A stretch of DNA of 49,923 nt. Source: Acidobacteriota bacterium. GTDB lineage: Bacteria > Acidobacteriota > Terriglobia > Bryobacterales > Bryobacteraceae. The translations under genes were made by a program, and so were the position numbers. This document shows positions 1 through 9,145 of this stretch, piece after piece. Every line of letters begins with the position of its first letter. Within the stretch, counting starts at the first letter, position 1. The stretch is taken from the NCBI GenBank assembly GCA_018268935.1, contig JAFDVS010000135.1, positions 1-49,923 on the forward strand, in the 5' to 3' direction. The notes under the pieces were generated by a model. It was not told the DNA's origin, ran no database searches, and saw only the letters and a list, made by a program, of their open reading frames with translations.

Positions 1-114
1 GATATTGACGGCATCCCGCGTTCTCTTTGCGCCTTTGCGAGATATTATGTTTTCAGCACCTTACCGTTGAGTTCCTAAAAAGCGCAAAGGGCACGCTCCG
101 CGCCGCCAATACCG

Positions 115-170
115 AAGGAACACGCAACCGTATCAAGGCGCGGGCGGGCTCCGTTTTGCGCGTGTTCCTT
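115..170. repeat. 11-bp perfect inverted repeat
   Basis: Arms AAGGAACACGC (115-125) and GCGTGTTCCTT (160-170) are exact inverted copies separated by 34 bases. They lie in the roughly 290-base stretch before the first gene, where I see no convincing coding frame. It could be a leader hairpin, an operator or a mobile-element remnant, and nothing in the window decides between these. The rest of bases 1-292 shows nothing else I can support. Confidence 0.4.
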
Positions 171-292
171 AATAGTGTTCGCCTTCGGAACGGGATGTCT
201 CGCAATCGAACAGACCTGCAGCGGCGCATTCGAATTCGTGGCCTGATTACGGATTGGCCCCGAACTTGCTCGCTTATCGGCGAGGCGTGGCG

Positions 293-2650
293 ATGACCAG
301 ATTACTTCGTTCGAAAGTGTTTGCGGCTACCGCGGTTCTCGTGCTCGGCTTAGGGCTTGGCGTCAACATGGTGTTGTTTCATGCCCTTTATGCTCTCCTC
401 TGGCGTCCGCTGGAGTTCCCGCAACCCGAACAACTCGTGGTAGTGGAAGGACGAAGCAAGGGTGGGGATCTCAGCGAATGGATCACCGGTCAGAATGCAT
501 GGGCGCTGCGGCAGCACAAGGACATTGTCGCGGAGTTGGGGGTTGTGCGGCCAAGCGGTCCGGTGACGCTCCTCTACAATGGGGAACCGGTGGAGTTGGC
601 CGCCGCGATGGTGGACTCCGGATACTGCCGGGCGCTGCGGTTGCGGCCGGTGGTGGGTCGATTGTTCGGTGAGGATGAGGATCGCGGCAGCGGCGGCGAG
701 TTGCCGGTATTGTTGACGGAACAGGCGTGGAAACGGCATTTTGGCGGTGATGCGATGCTCATCCAGCGGACGCTGTTGCGGCCCGGCGCCGCGTCCGTGC
801 GCATCGTGGGAATCCTGCCTTCGCGCGCCACCTTGCCCTTTGCCGCGGAGGCGGAGTTGCTGCTGCCAATCGCCTCGGCGAGCAGCGCAGTGCGCGGCAA
901 CTTCGGCGATGCCCTCTACCGCTCCGTCGGACGGCTGGCTGAGGGAAAGTCGGTTTTGGCTGCCTCGAGCGCTGCCGATGCCGCCATTGCCGCCTTGGAA
1001 CGGAGCACGCCGTATGGCCTGTGGGGAACCCACTGGCTGACACCCTTACGAAACGCTCTGGCGCCCGCAAGCCGGCAGACCGTGTTCTGGCTGTATGGCT
1101 CGGCGTGTTTGTTGCTCCTGTTGACCTGCGCGAATGTCGCGTCGTTGTTCGCTGCTCGCGCAATTGCCAGGTCGCATGAGACGAGTATTCAATTGGCGTT
1201 GGGTGCCACCCTGTGGCGATTAGGCATGGAGAGGTTCCGGGAAGCCTTTCTGCTGTGCGCCACCGGAACGGTGGCCGCGTTCTTTGTGGAGGCTTGGGCT
1301 CGCCCGTTGGTGTTGCTTGCGATTCCAGAGTTGAAACGCGTCGGGGTGGAGTTGTTAACCACCGGACCTGCGCTGATCGGGTTTGGATGCCTGCTGTGCA
1401 TGGGCGTGGCCTTGGCGGTTTCGGCCGTGTCGTTATGGCGGCTGAAGCGCGCTGCGCTGCTCGAAGCCCTGGCGCGCGGCGGACGGACCCTCATGGGTGA
1501 GGCGCGGCCGCTGCGAGCCGTGCTTTCCTCTGCCCAATTGGCGCTCGTGCTGACGCTGTTGACCCTGGCAGGGTTGGCGGGACGCAGCTTCCTCGCCGCG
1601 GCACATACGGACGTCGGCATCGATCCGCGGGGCGTCGTGACGTTTCGCGCGGCAGTGCCGAAAACCGGGATGTCGATCCCCGCGATTGGGGCGCTCCAGG
1701 AACAGATTGCCTCGCTCGGTGGCGTCCAGCGCGTTGCCTTTGCCGCTGAATTGCCCGTTGGCGTGCCTGCCTTTTCGACGAGTACATCAACTCGAACGGG
1801 GCCGCTCTTGCCTTCCGATCCGATGATTGGTTACCGGCTGGTGAGCGGGGACTATTTCGAGACGCTCGGAGCCCGGCTCCTGGCGGGGCGCGCGTTTGCC
1901 CGGCAGGAAGTGGAGAACGGGCAGGCGGTGGCAGTGCTCAACCAGTCGGCGGCGCGGCTCCTGTTTGCCGGCACTGACCCGTTGGGAAAAATGGTGCACT
2001 CAGGATACATGGACCGGCAGAGCCTGGTGGTCGGCGTCGTCAATGACATACGATCGCATGGGATGGATCGGCCCGCGCCTCCGGTCATCTATCTCGCGTA
2101 TCTGCCCGGGTGGGGTTTGCGCTTTCTGGCCCGGATCGAGGGCTCGCCGCAGGCGTTTGCCGAGACAACTCGCCGCCGGGTGCAAAGCTGGAACAAGGCA
2201 GTGACGCTGCAACAGTTCCAACCCTTGGGAGATGTGCTCGAAGACACGGTGCGGCGCCGCATTGTGGCTGCCTGGCTCACGGGCGCCTTCGCGCTGCTCG
2301 GGCTGCTCATCAGCTCCGTCGGATTGTACGGAACGCTGGCGGGACAGGTGCAACAGCAACGGCGGGAGATTGCGGTGCGCATGGCCTTGGGAGCATCGGA
2401 AGCTTCTGTCATCTCGCTGGTGCTGCGGGAAGGCGCTCGGATTGTTGCGGTGGGCGCATTGGCAGGCGCTTTGGCATCGGCTCTGGTGGGGAAATTGGTG
2501 GAAAAGCAGTTGTACGGCGTCGGGCCACTTGACCCTGCCGCATTTGTCGGAGCCCTGGCGGTGTTGGCGGTGGCGGCGTTCGGGGCGTGTCTGGCGCCCG
2601 CACTACGCGCGGCGCGGGTGGATCCGATGCGATTGCTGAACGTGCAGTAG
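293..2650 (+). CDS. FtsX/MacB-like ABC transporter permease (acidobacterial ADOP type)
   Basis: Inner-membrane permease of the duplicated MacB/FtsX type, 785 residues. It has an N-terminal membrane segment (about residues 10-30), a periplasmic MacB-like core domain, an FtsX membrane block (about 260-400), a second periplasmic core and a C-terminal FtsX block (about 660-775) ending in the typical alternating Ala/Leu segments and a final DPM-R-LL motif. This family usually works with a separate LolD/MacB-type ATPase in export or lipoprotein handling, but no ATPase gene is in the window and the substrate is unknown. ATG at 293 gives the usual short N-terminus before the first membrane helix. A TTG at 254 would add 13 poorly matching residues. 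The permease prefix domain seen in some relatives is absent. The stop abuts the convergent next gene with no spacer. Confidence 0.9.
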   Translation: MTRLLRSKVFAATAVLVLGLGLGVNMVLFHALYALLWRPLEFPQPEQLVVVEGRSKGGDLSEWITGQNAWALRQHKDIVAELGVVRPSGPVTLLYNGEPVELAAAMVDSGYCRALRLRPVVGRLFGEDEDRGSGGELPVLLTEQAWKRHFGGDAMLIQRTLLRPGAASVRIVGILPSRATLPFAAEAELLLPIASASSAVRGNFGDALYRSVGRLAEGKSVLAASSAADAAIAALERSTPYGLWGTHWLTPLRNALAPASRQTVFWLYGSACLLLLLTCANVASLFAARAIARSHETSIQLALGATLWRLGMERFREAFLLCATGTVAAFFVEAWARPLVLLAIPELKRVGVELLTTGPALIGFGCLLCMGVALAVSAVSLWRLKRAALLEALARGGRTLMGEARPLRAVLSSAQLALVLTLLTLAGLAGRSFLAAAHTDVGIDPRGVVTFRAAVPKTGMSIPAIGALQEQIASLGGVQRVAFAAELPVGVPAFSTSTSTRTGPLLPSDPMIGYRLVSGDYFETLGARLLAGRAFARQEVENGQAVAVLNQSAARLLFAGTDPLGKMVHSGYMDRQSLVVGVVNDIRSHGMDRPAPPVIYLAYLPGWGLRFLARIEGSPQAFAETTRRRVQSWNKAVTLQQFQPLGDVLEDTVRRRIVAAWLTGAFALLGLLISSVGLYGTLAGQVQQQRREIAVRMALGASEASVISLVLREGARIVAVGALAGALASALVGKLVEKQLYGVGPLDPAAFVGALAVLAVAAFGACLAPALRAARVDPMRLLNVQ

Positions 2651-4498
2651 TCAGTTGGACGGAGAGGCCGGCAGGCCGAGCTTCACCTTCAGGGCTTCGA
2701 AGCGGGGCCGGCCCCGCAGAGCCTCAAAGACGGGATCGACGGCCATGTAGTTGAGGTCCGTTTCGTGTCGGCTGAACGCCGCATCAAGATTGTCGCAGGC
2801 CGATGAAAAGTCACCGAGTCCGGTGTCAACGTATGCGATGTGGACGCCGATGCGCGCCCCTTGGGCCTCCACAGACGCAAGTTCACGGCGCAATTCACGA
2901 GCCTCAGAAGCCCGTCCAGCGCGGGCGAGCACATAGCCGAGGCGGCCAAGCACAGGCCCTCGCCCGCCTTGTTGAGCAACCTGCTCCAGTTCGCTGATGG
3001 CGCCTGCGTATTGGCCTTGGGCAGCAAGGCAGAGTCCGATGATGATGCGGGCATAGATGAATTTGGGATTCACTTCGAGGGTGCGCCGCGCCTGGCGGAT
3101 GGCCGCGTCCCAGCGCCGCGCGCAGTACAGTGCCGTCGCGATGTCGTTGCTGACAACATAGGAGATGGGGCTGATCGCGGAGGCGCGATCCAGTTCCTGC
3201 AGCGCGTCGTCGAAGCGTCCCCGGGTAACAAGCCCGGTGGCGAGCCACGCGCGCGCGGACGGGGAACTGGGATTGAGCTTCAACGCGTGGCGGAGGCCCG
3301 CTTCGGCCGCAGGCCAGTTGCGCTCGTCAAGCCATTCGATTTCCGCTCGGGCCACCAGACCGTCCGTGTTGCCCGGATCCAGGAGGATCGCTCTCTCAGC
3401 GGCGCGGCGTGTCTTCGCGGCGAGTTCGTTAAATGCGCCTTCCTGGTGGAAGGTGCTGGTGAGATAGACATTCGACAGCGCGGCCCAGGCATCGACGTAC
3501 CCAGGATCTTTAGCAGTCACCTGTTCGAGGAGTTGGATTGCTTTGGCCCGAGCTTCCGGTGTCCCGAGCCGGCGCAGCAGGCGCGATTCCCAGTACAGCC
3601 GGCGCGAATCGGGAGCCGGAATAAAGGATGGGGATGTGGCCTGTTGCGCGGACATGCCCAGTATGTGGGCAACGGCATCGACAATGGCGCCGGCCACTTC
3701 GGCTTCTACTGCCAGCGGATCCCCCGCTTCCCGCTCGTAGGATTCCGACCAACGCTGATAGCCGGAGGCGGTGTCGACAAGTTGGGCTGTAATACGAATG
3801 CGCTTTGCTTCCCGCCAGACACTTCCTTCCAGCACGCTCCCTACCGAAAGGGCTTGGCCGATGGCGCGGATGTCGCTCGATTGGGATTGCGCGTGGGCCG
3901 CGGAGGACCGCGAGGTCACGCGCAGTTGGGCGAACCGAGCCAGTTGGATGGTGAGATCCTCGCTCAGCCCAAGACACAACGGGTCTTCCTCCGCGCCGCT
4001 CAGGTTGTGGAACGCGAGCACAGCGATGGATGGGTTCACGCTGACGTTCCGCGCCCAACGGAACGCCACCGTGGAGGCGGCGAAGATCACAAGCGCCGCG
4101 GCGGCGGCGATCCATATGCGGTAATCACGATTCGGGGCGACGGATGGTTGTGCGCGCAGTTGAAACGTGGGGACGTAGGCACCCACCGGAATGTCGATCC
4201 GGATTTCATCGTTGGCGCCTTCCGTGGAGTAGTATTCCCGCAGGCGCTTGCGCAGATTGTGCGCTTCAACGCGAACAATAGAATCGATCCGCGGATCGAA
4301 GGTGGGTTTGCGGTGGAAGATCTGAATGGCGAGTGCCGTTTCCTTCAACGCGTCGCCACGGCCTGCCAGTGTTTCCTCGACGATGAAAGAGAGAAACTGC
4401 CCGGGGCGCGTGCGGGCATTGAGGAGACGCGAGGAGAGGAGCTTCTCCAGTTGTGCCCGCGCGCGTTCCAGCGGAACGTCGTTGGGAAGCACGTCCAC
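2651..4498 (-). CDS. Membrane-anchored regulator: N-terminal DNA-binding-like domain, TolB/FlgO-like domain, TPR repeats
   Basis: 615 residues from a GTG start. Residues about 10-110 resemble the N-terminal region shared by many acidobacterial TPR regulators (R-LLNARTRPGQFLSFIVEE, then FDPRIDSIVRVEAHNLRKRL), probably a winged-helix or related DNA/RNA-polymerase-contacting module. One membrane segment lies at about 128-147. A TolB/FlgO-like domain follows (SIAVLAFHNLSG, then GLSEDLTIQLARF), and the rest is at least four to five TPR units. CadC-like proteins couple an envelope TPR sensor to a cytoplasmic DNA-binding domain, and this layout suggests the same logic, which is inference. It is the last gene of the leftward run, 19 bases after the UvrC-like gene, and its stop directly abuts that of the permease. 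No promoter of its own is evident. Confidence 0.85.
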   Translation of the reverse strand: MDVLPNDVPLERARAQLEKLLSSRLLNARTRPGQFLSFIVEETLAGRGDALKETALAIQIFHRKPTFDPRIDSIVRVEAHNLRKRLREYYSTEGANDEIRIDIPVGAYVPTFQLRAQPSVAPNRDYRIWIAAAAALVIFAASTVAFRWARNVSVNPSIAVLAFHNLSGAEEDPLCLGLSEDLTIQLARFAQLRVTSRSSAAHAQSQSSDIRAIGQALSVGSVLEGSVWREAKRIRITAQLVDTASGYQRWSESYEREAGDPLAVEAEVAGAIVDAVAHILGMSAQQATSPSFIPAPDSRRLYWESRLLRRLGTPEARAKAIQLLEQVTAKDPGYVDAWAALSNVYLTSTFHQEGAFNELAAKTRRAAERAILLDPGNTDGLVARAEIEWLDERNWPAAEAGLRHALKLNPSSPSARAWLATGLVTRGRFDDALQELDRASAISPISYVVSNDIATALYCARRWDAAIRQARRTLEVNPKFIYARIIIGLCLAAQGQYAGAISELEQVAQQGGRGPVLGRLGYVLARAGRASEARELRRELASVEAQGARIGVHIAYVDTGLGDFSSACDNLDAAFSRHETDLNYMAVDPVFEALRGRPRFEALKVKLGLPASPSN

Positions 4499-4517
4499 AG
4501 GATAGCGGATGTGGAGA

Positions 4518-5627
4518 TCAGGGGTATTGCGCGGTTTTCGCCACCCGATGGATGGCGTTCACCAGTTTACGGTATGGCGGACTGGAAGAATCCGAGAACG
4601 GAACCCATTCCCCGTCACGCCAGGAAGAGAAATACCATCCGGAGAGGATGGCGGCGTGATCCTGGCGCTCAGTGAGAGTGATCCGGCGGGCCGGGGGAAG
4701 AGCTTCGAACATCTCGCGTAGACGGCGATCCATCGGGCGGGGGGAACCCTCTTCCTCGCGCAAGGCGAAATCGCAACCCGCGCGCCACATGCCCTGGAAA
4801 AATGGCCACAGCGCAACACTTTCCGGCACAGCGGAAGGAACGATCGCCAGGCCACTGAGTTTGTGGATGTCAGTGGCCAGGTCGCCCTTAGCCTGGACAA
4901 CACCTTGCGCGCGTTCGAGACGCTTGTGGGTACGGGCAGCTTCTTCGAACTCGAGATCCGCGCTAAGACGATCGCGCGCAGCTTCCAGCGATTCCAGCAG
5001 TGACGCGCCACCCGTACTGAGAAACGCCGCAACACGCTGCGATTCACTGGCGTACTCCTCCACACTGACAATCTGCTGGCACGGGCGGAGGCACTTGTTC
5101 ATCTCCCCGTAAACACAGCCGGGGTGTTCGGGAGAAGGGACAAGATCCTCCTGGCAGCGGCGAAGCTGGAAGAAATCGAGGAAGCCGGCTTCGAACTCAT
5201 CGGCTGCGGCGCGGGTAGAGAAGGGGCCGAAATGGAGAGAGGCTGAGCCGCTGAGACGCGTAGTGACGTGCGTGCGCGGATACTCGTTGGTCAACACCAG
5301 CTTCACGTAGGAAGGCTGCCGCAGCTTGAGGATGCGGGCGTAATTGTCCGGGAAATGCTCGCGCGCCAGCCCATACATGCGCAGGTTGGCTTCGAGCCGC
5401 GAGCCGTACAGCCAGTAGTCAATCCGTTCCGCAACGGGCCGCAGATGCAGAAAGCGCGAGGAATGGGCGCGTGGCCCGAGCAAGCGCTTCAAGCGCCGGC
5501 GCAATAAAGAAGTCTTGCCTAGGTACGGCTTCCCTTCCCTCGGCCAGACAAGAAACACCGCGGCTCGATCGGGACACTCGGCGATGCGCGCGTCGACGGT
5601 GGATTCATCGAATTGGAGTTGTACCAC
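4518..5627 (-). CDS. UvrC-like protein: degenerate GIY-YIG domain plus Cys cluster plus UVR motif, no C-terminal nuclease half
   Basis: 369 residues, GTG start one base after the aldo/keto reductase stop. The first about 100 residues align with the GIY-YIG nuclease domain of UvrC: the YIG-type tripeptide is present (YLG, about 35-37) and so is the arginine-rich helix (LLRRRLKRLL). The GIY tyrosine position appears to be Phe (AAVFLV), and the UvrC EALLLE helix reads EANLRM, so the catalytic glutamate seems to be missing. Four cysteines (C158, C171, C179, C183) match the UvrC Cys cluster, and a UVR motif lies at about 209-243. The RNase H-like second nuclease domain and HhH tail of real UvrC (about 600 residues) are absent. 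It is therefore probably not the repair UvrC. It could be a DNA-binding or UvrB-binding derivative, or a Cho-like protein that has lost activity. Confidence 0.8.
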   Translation of the reverse strand: MVQLQFDESTVDARIAECPDRAAVFLVWPREGKPYLGKTSLLRRRLKRLLGPRAHSSRFLHLRPVAERIDYWLYGSRLEANLRMYGLAREHFPDNYARILKLRQPSYVKLVLTNEYPRTHVTTRLSGSASLHFGPFSTRAAADEFEAGFLDFFQLRRCQEDLVPSPEHPGCVYGEMNKCLRPCQQIVSVEEYASESQRVAAFLSTGGASLLESLEAARDRLSADLEFEEAARTHKRLERAQGVVQAKGDLATDIHKLSGLAIVPSAVPESVALWPFFQGMWRAGCDFALREEEGSPRPMDRRLREMFEALPPARRITLTERQDHAAILSGWYFSSWRDGEWVPFSDSSSPPYRKLVNAIHRVAKTAQYP

Positions 5628-5628
5628 G

Positions 5629-6645
5629 CTACTTTCCGAATAACTTCAGGAAGCTGGTTTCGTCAAGCGGTGGGTAGGCAGCGGCGGAAAGATTCTCGCG
5701 CACGTGCTCGGGGCGGCTCATCCCGACCAAAGCGATATCGACATGAGGCGCGGAGCGGGTGAACTGTATGGCGCGGGCAGCATCGGTAGTCGGCCCCACC
5801 AGCGCCTGCGCCAGTTGCTCGGGCAGCCCGCTCGTCAGACGCGATTGCAGCAGCGAAGCACTGGCGATAACGGAGATGCCCAGTTGATGAGCAAAGGGGG
5901 CAGTCCCGTTGGTGAGCCCTTCCAGCATTGCCAGATTGAACGGGAGTTGAATGAAGCGGAAGTGATGATCGACGCCCCCGGCCTGCCGGGCAAGCTTCTC
6001 CAGTTCCGCTAGCGCGAGTTGGTTGGGTTGACGGTAGCCGTCCCACGTGGCGGTACCGTAATTCCGGATGCGCCCTTCGGCGGCGAAGCGCTCGCAGGCT
6101 TCGAAGCCGGCGAGCATACGGCGATGGAATTCCTCTTGCGGAACGAAGCGCAACTGCGTTTCCGGATTGTGCAGGTAGAAGACATCGATCGTGGCCAGCC
6201 CCAGATTCCGGCGGCTCCGTTCCAGTTGGTCCTCAAGAAAAACCGGGGCCAGCGAATGCATGTTGCCAACCACATCCTCCGGTGCGAGCACCCCGTTGGG
6301 GACCGCGCCAGGTACAAGGTAGCCGGCTTTGGTGCAGATAAGGAGTTCGTCTCGCTGCGCCTGGCCCGTGCGGAAGAGAGCCTCGAGCGCTGCCCCGATA
6401 GCAAGTTCGGAATGCTGATTGCGGTAATTGAGAGACGTATCGATACAGTTGATGCCACCTTCAACGGCGGTGGTGATGGCTCGCGCGTAGGATGTGTCCG
6501 TGGCCTCGTCCATCGCACCGAGGTAGGTGCCGATGCCTAGCGTCGAAAGCTGAAGAGACTGGATCTTGCGGTAAAACCCGTTCGATTGCGGGAAACGCGA
6601 GGCCAATCGTGCGGTGCCTTGCGGAGTAGCATAGCCCTGGTGCAT
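5629..6645 (-). CDS. Aldo/keto reductase family oxidoreductase
   Basis: 338 residues, cytoplasmic NAD(P)H-dependent TIM barrel. The catalytic tetrad is visible: D69 and Y74 (CIDTSLNY), K106 (CTKAGY) and H159 (FYLHNPE). It looks closest to the aldose 1-dehydrogenase/galactose-dehydrogenase-like branch, but the substrate cannot be told from sequence. ATG at 6645 is chosen because a longer in-frame reading would run into the end of pilD, and because a TACAAT box ends eight bases upstream. It follows pilD by 35 bases and precedes the UvrC-like gene by one base, so it can be read both with the upstream operon and from its own promoter. Confidence 0.9.
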   Translation of the reverse strand: MHQGYATPQGTARLASRFPQSNGFYRKIQSLQLSTLGIGTYLGAMDEATDTSYARAITTAVEGGINCIDTSLNYRNQHSELAIGAALEALFRTGQAQRDELLICTKAGYLVPGAVPNGVLAPEDVVGNMHSLAPVFLEDQLERSRRNLGLATIDVFYLHNPETQLRFVPQEEFHRRMLAGFEACERFAAEGRIRNYGTATWDGYRQPNQLALAELEKLARQAGGVDHHFRFIQLPFNLAMLEGLTNGTAPFAHQLGISVIASASLLQSRLTSGLPEQLAQALVGPTTDAARAIQFTRSAPHVDIALVGMSRPEHVRENLSAAAYPPLDETSFLKLFGK

Positions 6646-6653
6646 TGGTATTG

Positions 6654-6659
6654 ATTGTA
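6654..6659 (-). promoter_or_regulatory. -10 box (TACAAT) close to the aldo/keto reductase start
   Basis: On the minus strand TACAAT ends eight bases before the ATG at 6645, and there is no Shine-Dalgarno sequence. It would give an internal promoter within the long leftward operon with a leader of only a few bases. No good -35 hexamer is visible. Confidence 0.4.
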
Positions 6660-6680
6660 ATGCGGCTGGCGCCGTCGTGA

Positions 6681-7496
6681 CTAGATAAACAGCTTGAAAT
6701 ACCACGCGGAGAGGTGCTCGCCGAACAACCCGACAAACAACGCAGCCGCGCCAAGGAAGCTGCCGTAAGGAAGCTCGTAGGTCATATCTTCGCCAGCTTT
6801 CCAAATATAGATGCTGCCGAGGACCGCACCGATGATGGAGCCGATGAATATCGTCATCAACGCACCGGGAAGGCCAAGAAAGGCGCCGACAGTGAGCAGC
6901 ATCTTCACATCCCCGAAACCGAGGCCTTCGCGCTTCCGCACCTTCTCATAGATCTTCCCGGTGAGATACAGCAGGCCGGCGCAGACCAGGCCGCCGGCGG
7001 CGGCTTCGGCAACGGATGGAATCCAGTGCGGAAGACCATGGGGCAGAAACAACGTCATGAGGCTGGAAGGCGCGGGGGTAAACGCGGCCATCACAAGGCC
7101 CACCACAAACCCGCCGAGAGTGAACTCATCGGGAAGAATACGATCGTTCCAATCGGTGACGATCAGGTCGACCATGATGAAGCTGAACAGGCAATACTTG
7201 AGACCGAGCATTGTCCAGCCGGCGGTGTATACGCTCCAGAAAAACAGGATGCCGGTCACAAGTTCCACCAGCGGATATTGCCAGTGAATGGACGCTTTGC
7301 AATTGCGGCATTTCGCGCCCAGCAGCAGCCAGCTCAGCACGGGAATGTTGTCATACCACGCGACTAGCTTCTCGCACTGCGGACAATGCGAGCGGGGATG
7401 AACAACAGAGAGATCACGCGGCAGGCGGTAAATGCAGACATTGAGGAAGCTGCCGAAAAGGAGGCCGAACAGGCCGGCAAAAAGAGCTTCCATCAT
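6681..7496 (-). CDS. pilD: Prepilin peptidase (A24 leader peptidase/N-methyltransferase)
   Basis: 271 residues. Inner-membrane bifunctional enzyme that cleaves type IV prepilin or pseudopilin leaders and methylates the new N-terminus. The start shows the FGSFLNVCIYRLPR signature. Two CxxC pairs (C38/C41 and C63/C66) form the zinc-binding loop of full-length PilD/GspO enzymes. The two catalytic aspartates are in VTDWNDR (about 115) and GFGDVKML (about 196). About seven to eight membrane segments are present. ATG at 7496 overlaps the glycosyltransferase stop by four bases (ATGA), so translation is probably coupled. No pilin or assembly genes are in the window, so it serves pili or type II secretion encoded elsewhere. 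Confidence 0.95.
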   Translation of the reverse strand: MMEALFAGLFGLLFGSFLNVCIYRLPRDLSVVHPRSHCPQCEKLVAWYDNIPVLSWLLLGAKCRNCKASIHWQYPLVELVTGILFFWSVYTAGWTMLGLKYCLFSFIMVDLIVTDWNDRILPDEFTLGGFVVGLVMAAFTPAPSSLMTLFLPHGLPHWIPSVAEAAAGGLVCAGLLYLTGKIYEKVRKREGLGFGDVKMLLTVGAFLGLPGALMTIFIGSIIGAVLGSIYIWKAGEDMTYELPYGSFLGAAALFVGLFGEHLSAWYFKLFI

Positions 7497-8389
7497 GCCA
7501 GTGCCTGCTTGTACTCGCGGACAGTGCGAAGGGCCATATCAGCAAGAGTGAATTTGGTGCGCACCGTGTCCCGGCCGGCATTCCCCAGGCGCTCAGCGAG
7601 AGCGGGATCGGACATGAGGCGCGTGATTGCCCGGGCGATCTCCTGCGCATTGTTCTCGACGAGAATGCCGGTCTTCTCGGGGACAACGATTTCCGGAAGG
7701 CCGCCCACCTTGCTGGCGATCACAGGAACCCCCTGAGCCATGGCGAGCAGAGCGGCTGAGCCGAGCCCTTCCATCTCGCTCAAATAGAGCATGGCCCGCG
7801 CGGACCCGAGATCCTGCTGGAGATTGCTCGATTGCAGCAGAGGGATGCCGGCAAGCCGGGATGCTTCCACTCCAAGCGCTGCGCATTTGCGCGGATCGTC
7901 CCAAGCTGGGGCAATGAGCTTGTCCCCTTGCGCCGTGGCGCGAGGTTCAACCGGAACACCATCGTAGACGATGCCGATGTGTTCCTCGGGAATCCCAAAA
8001 TCACGGAGTTGGCTGGCGACATAGGCGGAGATGGCCAGGAAGCGGCGGGGCTTGGAGTATTTCCAGCGCGACAGCCACCCGGCGCCAAGCGGAAACGCGA
8101 CACGGCGAGATACGACGAACGGTCCCCGGGCGGCAAGCGCCGCGTAAGTATGCGCACGGGCATCGTGAGCATGCGTGATCTCCACCTGCTTGGAAAGCTT
8201 CGCCACCGACCATAGATTAAGGGCTTCGGCGGTGACTCCGCGTTTCCGTGCTTCTTCCAGCAGCGGGGAGCCGGAGGGTGCGAGCAAGAGCGGCTCCCAG
8301 TTGATGGTCTTCTGGCCCACCATCAGGTAGAGCGACTGCCACTGGCCGCCACGCATTTGTTTGCCGCAATCGATATGAAGTACGCGCAT
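7493..8389 (-). CDS. Glycosyltransferase family 4 (GT-B)
   Basis: 298 residues. It starts with the GT4-type MRVLHIDCGKQMRGGQW segment, and the C-terminal half carries the nucleotide-sugar binding motif with E-MEGLGSAALLAMAQGVPVIAS followed by GGLPE. That fits retaining GT-B transferases that build lipopolysaccharide, exopolysaccharide or glycolipids at the inner membrane. It is rather short for the family (usually 350-400 residues), mainly in the N-terminal domain. It sits between a GT2 enzyme (7-base gap) and pilD (4-base overlap), which suggests the two transferases modify the same surface glycan. Acceptor and sugar donor are unknown. Confidence 0.9.
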   Translation of the reverse strand: MRVLHIDCGKQMRGGQWQSLYLMVGQKTINWEPLLLAPSGSPLLEEARKRGVTAEALNLWSVAKLSKQVEITHAHDARAHTYAALAARGPFVVSRRVAFPLGAGWLSRWKYSKPRRFLAISAYVASQLRDFGIPEEHIGIVYDGVPVEPRATAQGDKLIAPAWDDPRKCAALGVEASRLAGIPLLQSSNLQQDLGSARAMLYLSEMEGLGSAALLAMAQGVPVIASKVGGLPEIVVPEKTGILVENNAQEIARAITRLMSDPALAERLGNAGRDTVRTKFTLADMALRTVREYKQALA

Positions 8390-8396
8390 GGGAAGG

Positions 8397-9143
8397 TTAC
8401 CGTCCAGGGCTCATGTTCCGCGCTTTGGCGTACTTGAGAAATGAGTACAGTGTAGCCATGTAGGCGATGGCAAGTCCTTCCACTCCGTCGAGGAAGCCAC
8501 GTTGCAGAAAGTAGGTGCGGAAGAAGGTCCACGCCGGATCAGCAAGCAGGTGGCGGAAGGTGACACGCTTGCCACGAGCCACCAATTCCTCGGCGGCAAG
8601 CGTGGTGTAGCGATCCATGGTCTTCAGGTGTTCGGTGAACGACTGGCAGGTGTAGTGCAGAAGATTGGAATCGAGATGGCCGACGGAACCATGAACGGTG
8701 ACGCTTTCGTGGACGTAGTCGCCAATCCATTTGGCTTTGCCGCGGCGGTAGAGGCGCACTTTACGGTCGGGGTACCAGCCGGAATGCAGGATCCACTTGC
8801 CGAGATACTGCGCCAGCCGGGGCATCGTGTAGGCATCGAAGCGGGGGCCGTTCTTCTTCAGTAGCCAGATGTCCGCTTCGAGCGATTCGCTGAGGGCCTC
8901 GTCTGCGTCGATAGACAGAATCCAATCGTGGCAAGCGCACTCGGCGGCGTAGTTCTTCTGGCCCGCATAGCCGCGCCAGCCTGTTTCCACCACCCGGGCG
9001 CCAAGTTTGTTGGCAATCTCGATAGTGCGATCGATGGAGCCGCTATCGACGACCACAATCTCATCACAGCAGCGCAGGCTTTCGATGGCCCGGGCGATGT
9101 TTCGCTCCTCGTCGCGCGCGATGATGGTGGCCGAAATCTTCAT
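8397..9143 (-). CDS. Glycosyltransferase family 2 (WaaE/KdtX-like)
   Basis: 248 residues, GT-A fold. The N-terminus reads MKISATIIARDEERNIARAI with VDSGSIDRT, and the DxD-type motif is in SIDADEALS, all typical of family 2. The overall length and the GQKNYAAE and DWILSIDADE segments resemble LPS-core beta-glucosyltransferases of the WaaE/KdtX group. A role in outer-membrane glycolipid assembly is likely but inferred. ATG at 9143 lies two bases after the M50 protease stop, and no clear ribosome-binding site is present, which fits coupled translation. Confidence 0.9.
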   Translation of the reverse strand: MKISATIIARDEERNIARAIESLRCCDEIVVVDSGSIDRTIEIANKLGARVVETGWRGYAGQKNYAAECACHDWILSIDADEALSESLEADIWLLKKNGPRFDAYTMPRLAQYLGKWILHSGWYPDRKVRLYRRGKAKWIGDYVHESVTVHGSVGHLDSNLLHYTCQSFTEHLKTMDRYTTLAAEELVARGKRVTFRHLLADPAWTFFRTYFLQRGFLDGVEGLAIAYMATLYSFLKYAKARNMSPGR

Positions 9144-9145
9144 AG

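Noticed and set aside
2840..4675. Plus-strand open frame (611 residues) opposite the TPR regulator
   Set aside because: It is antisense to a recognisable protein with domains in order. The frame shows no family match and has a low-complexity basic composition.
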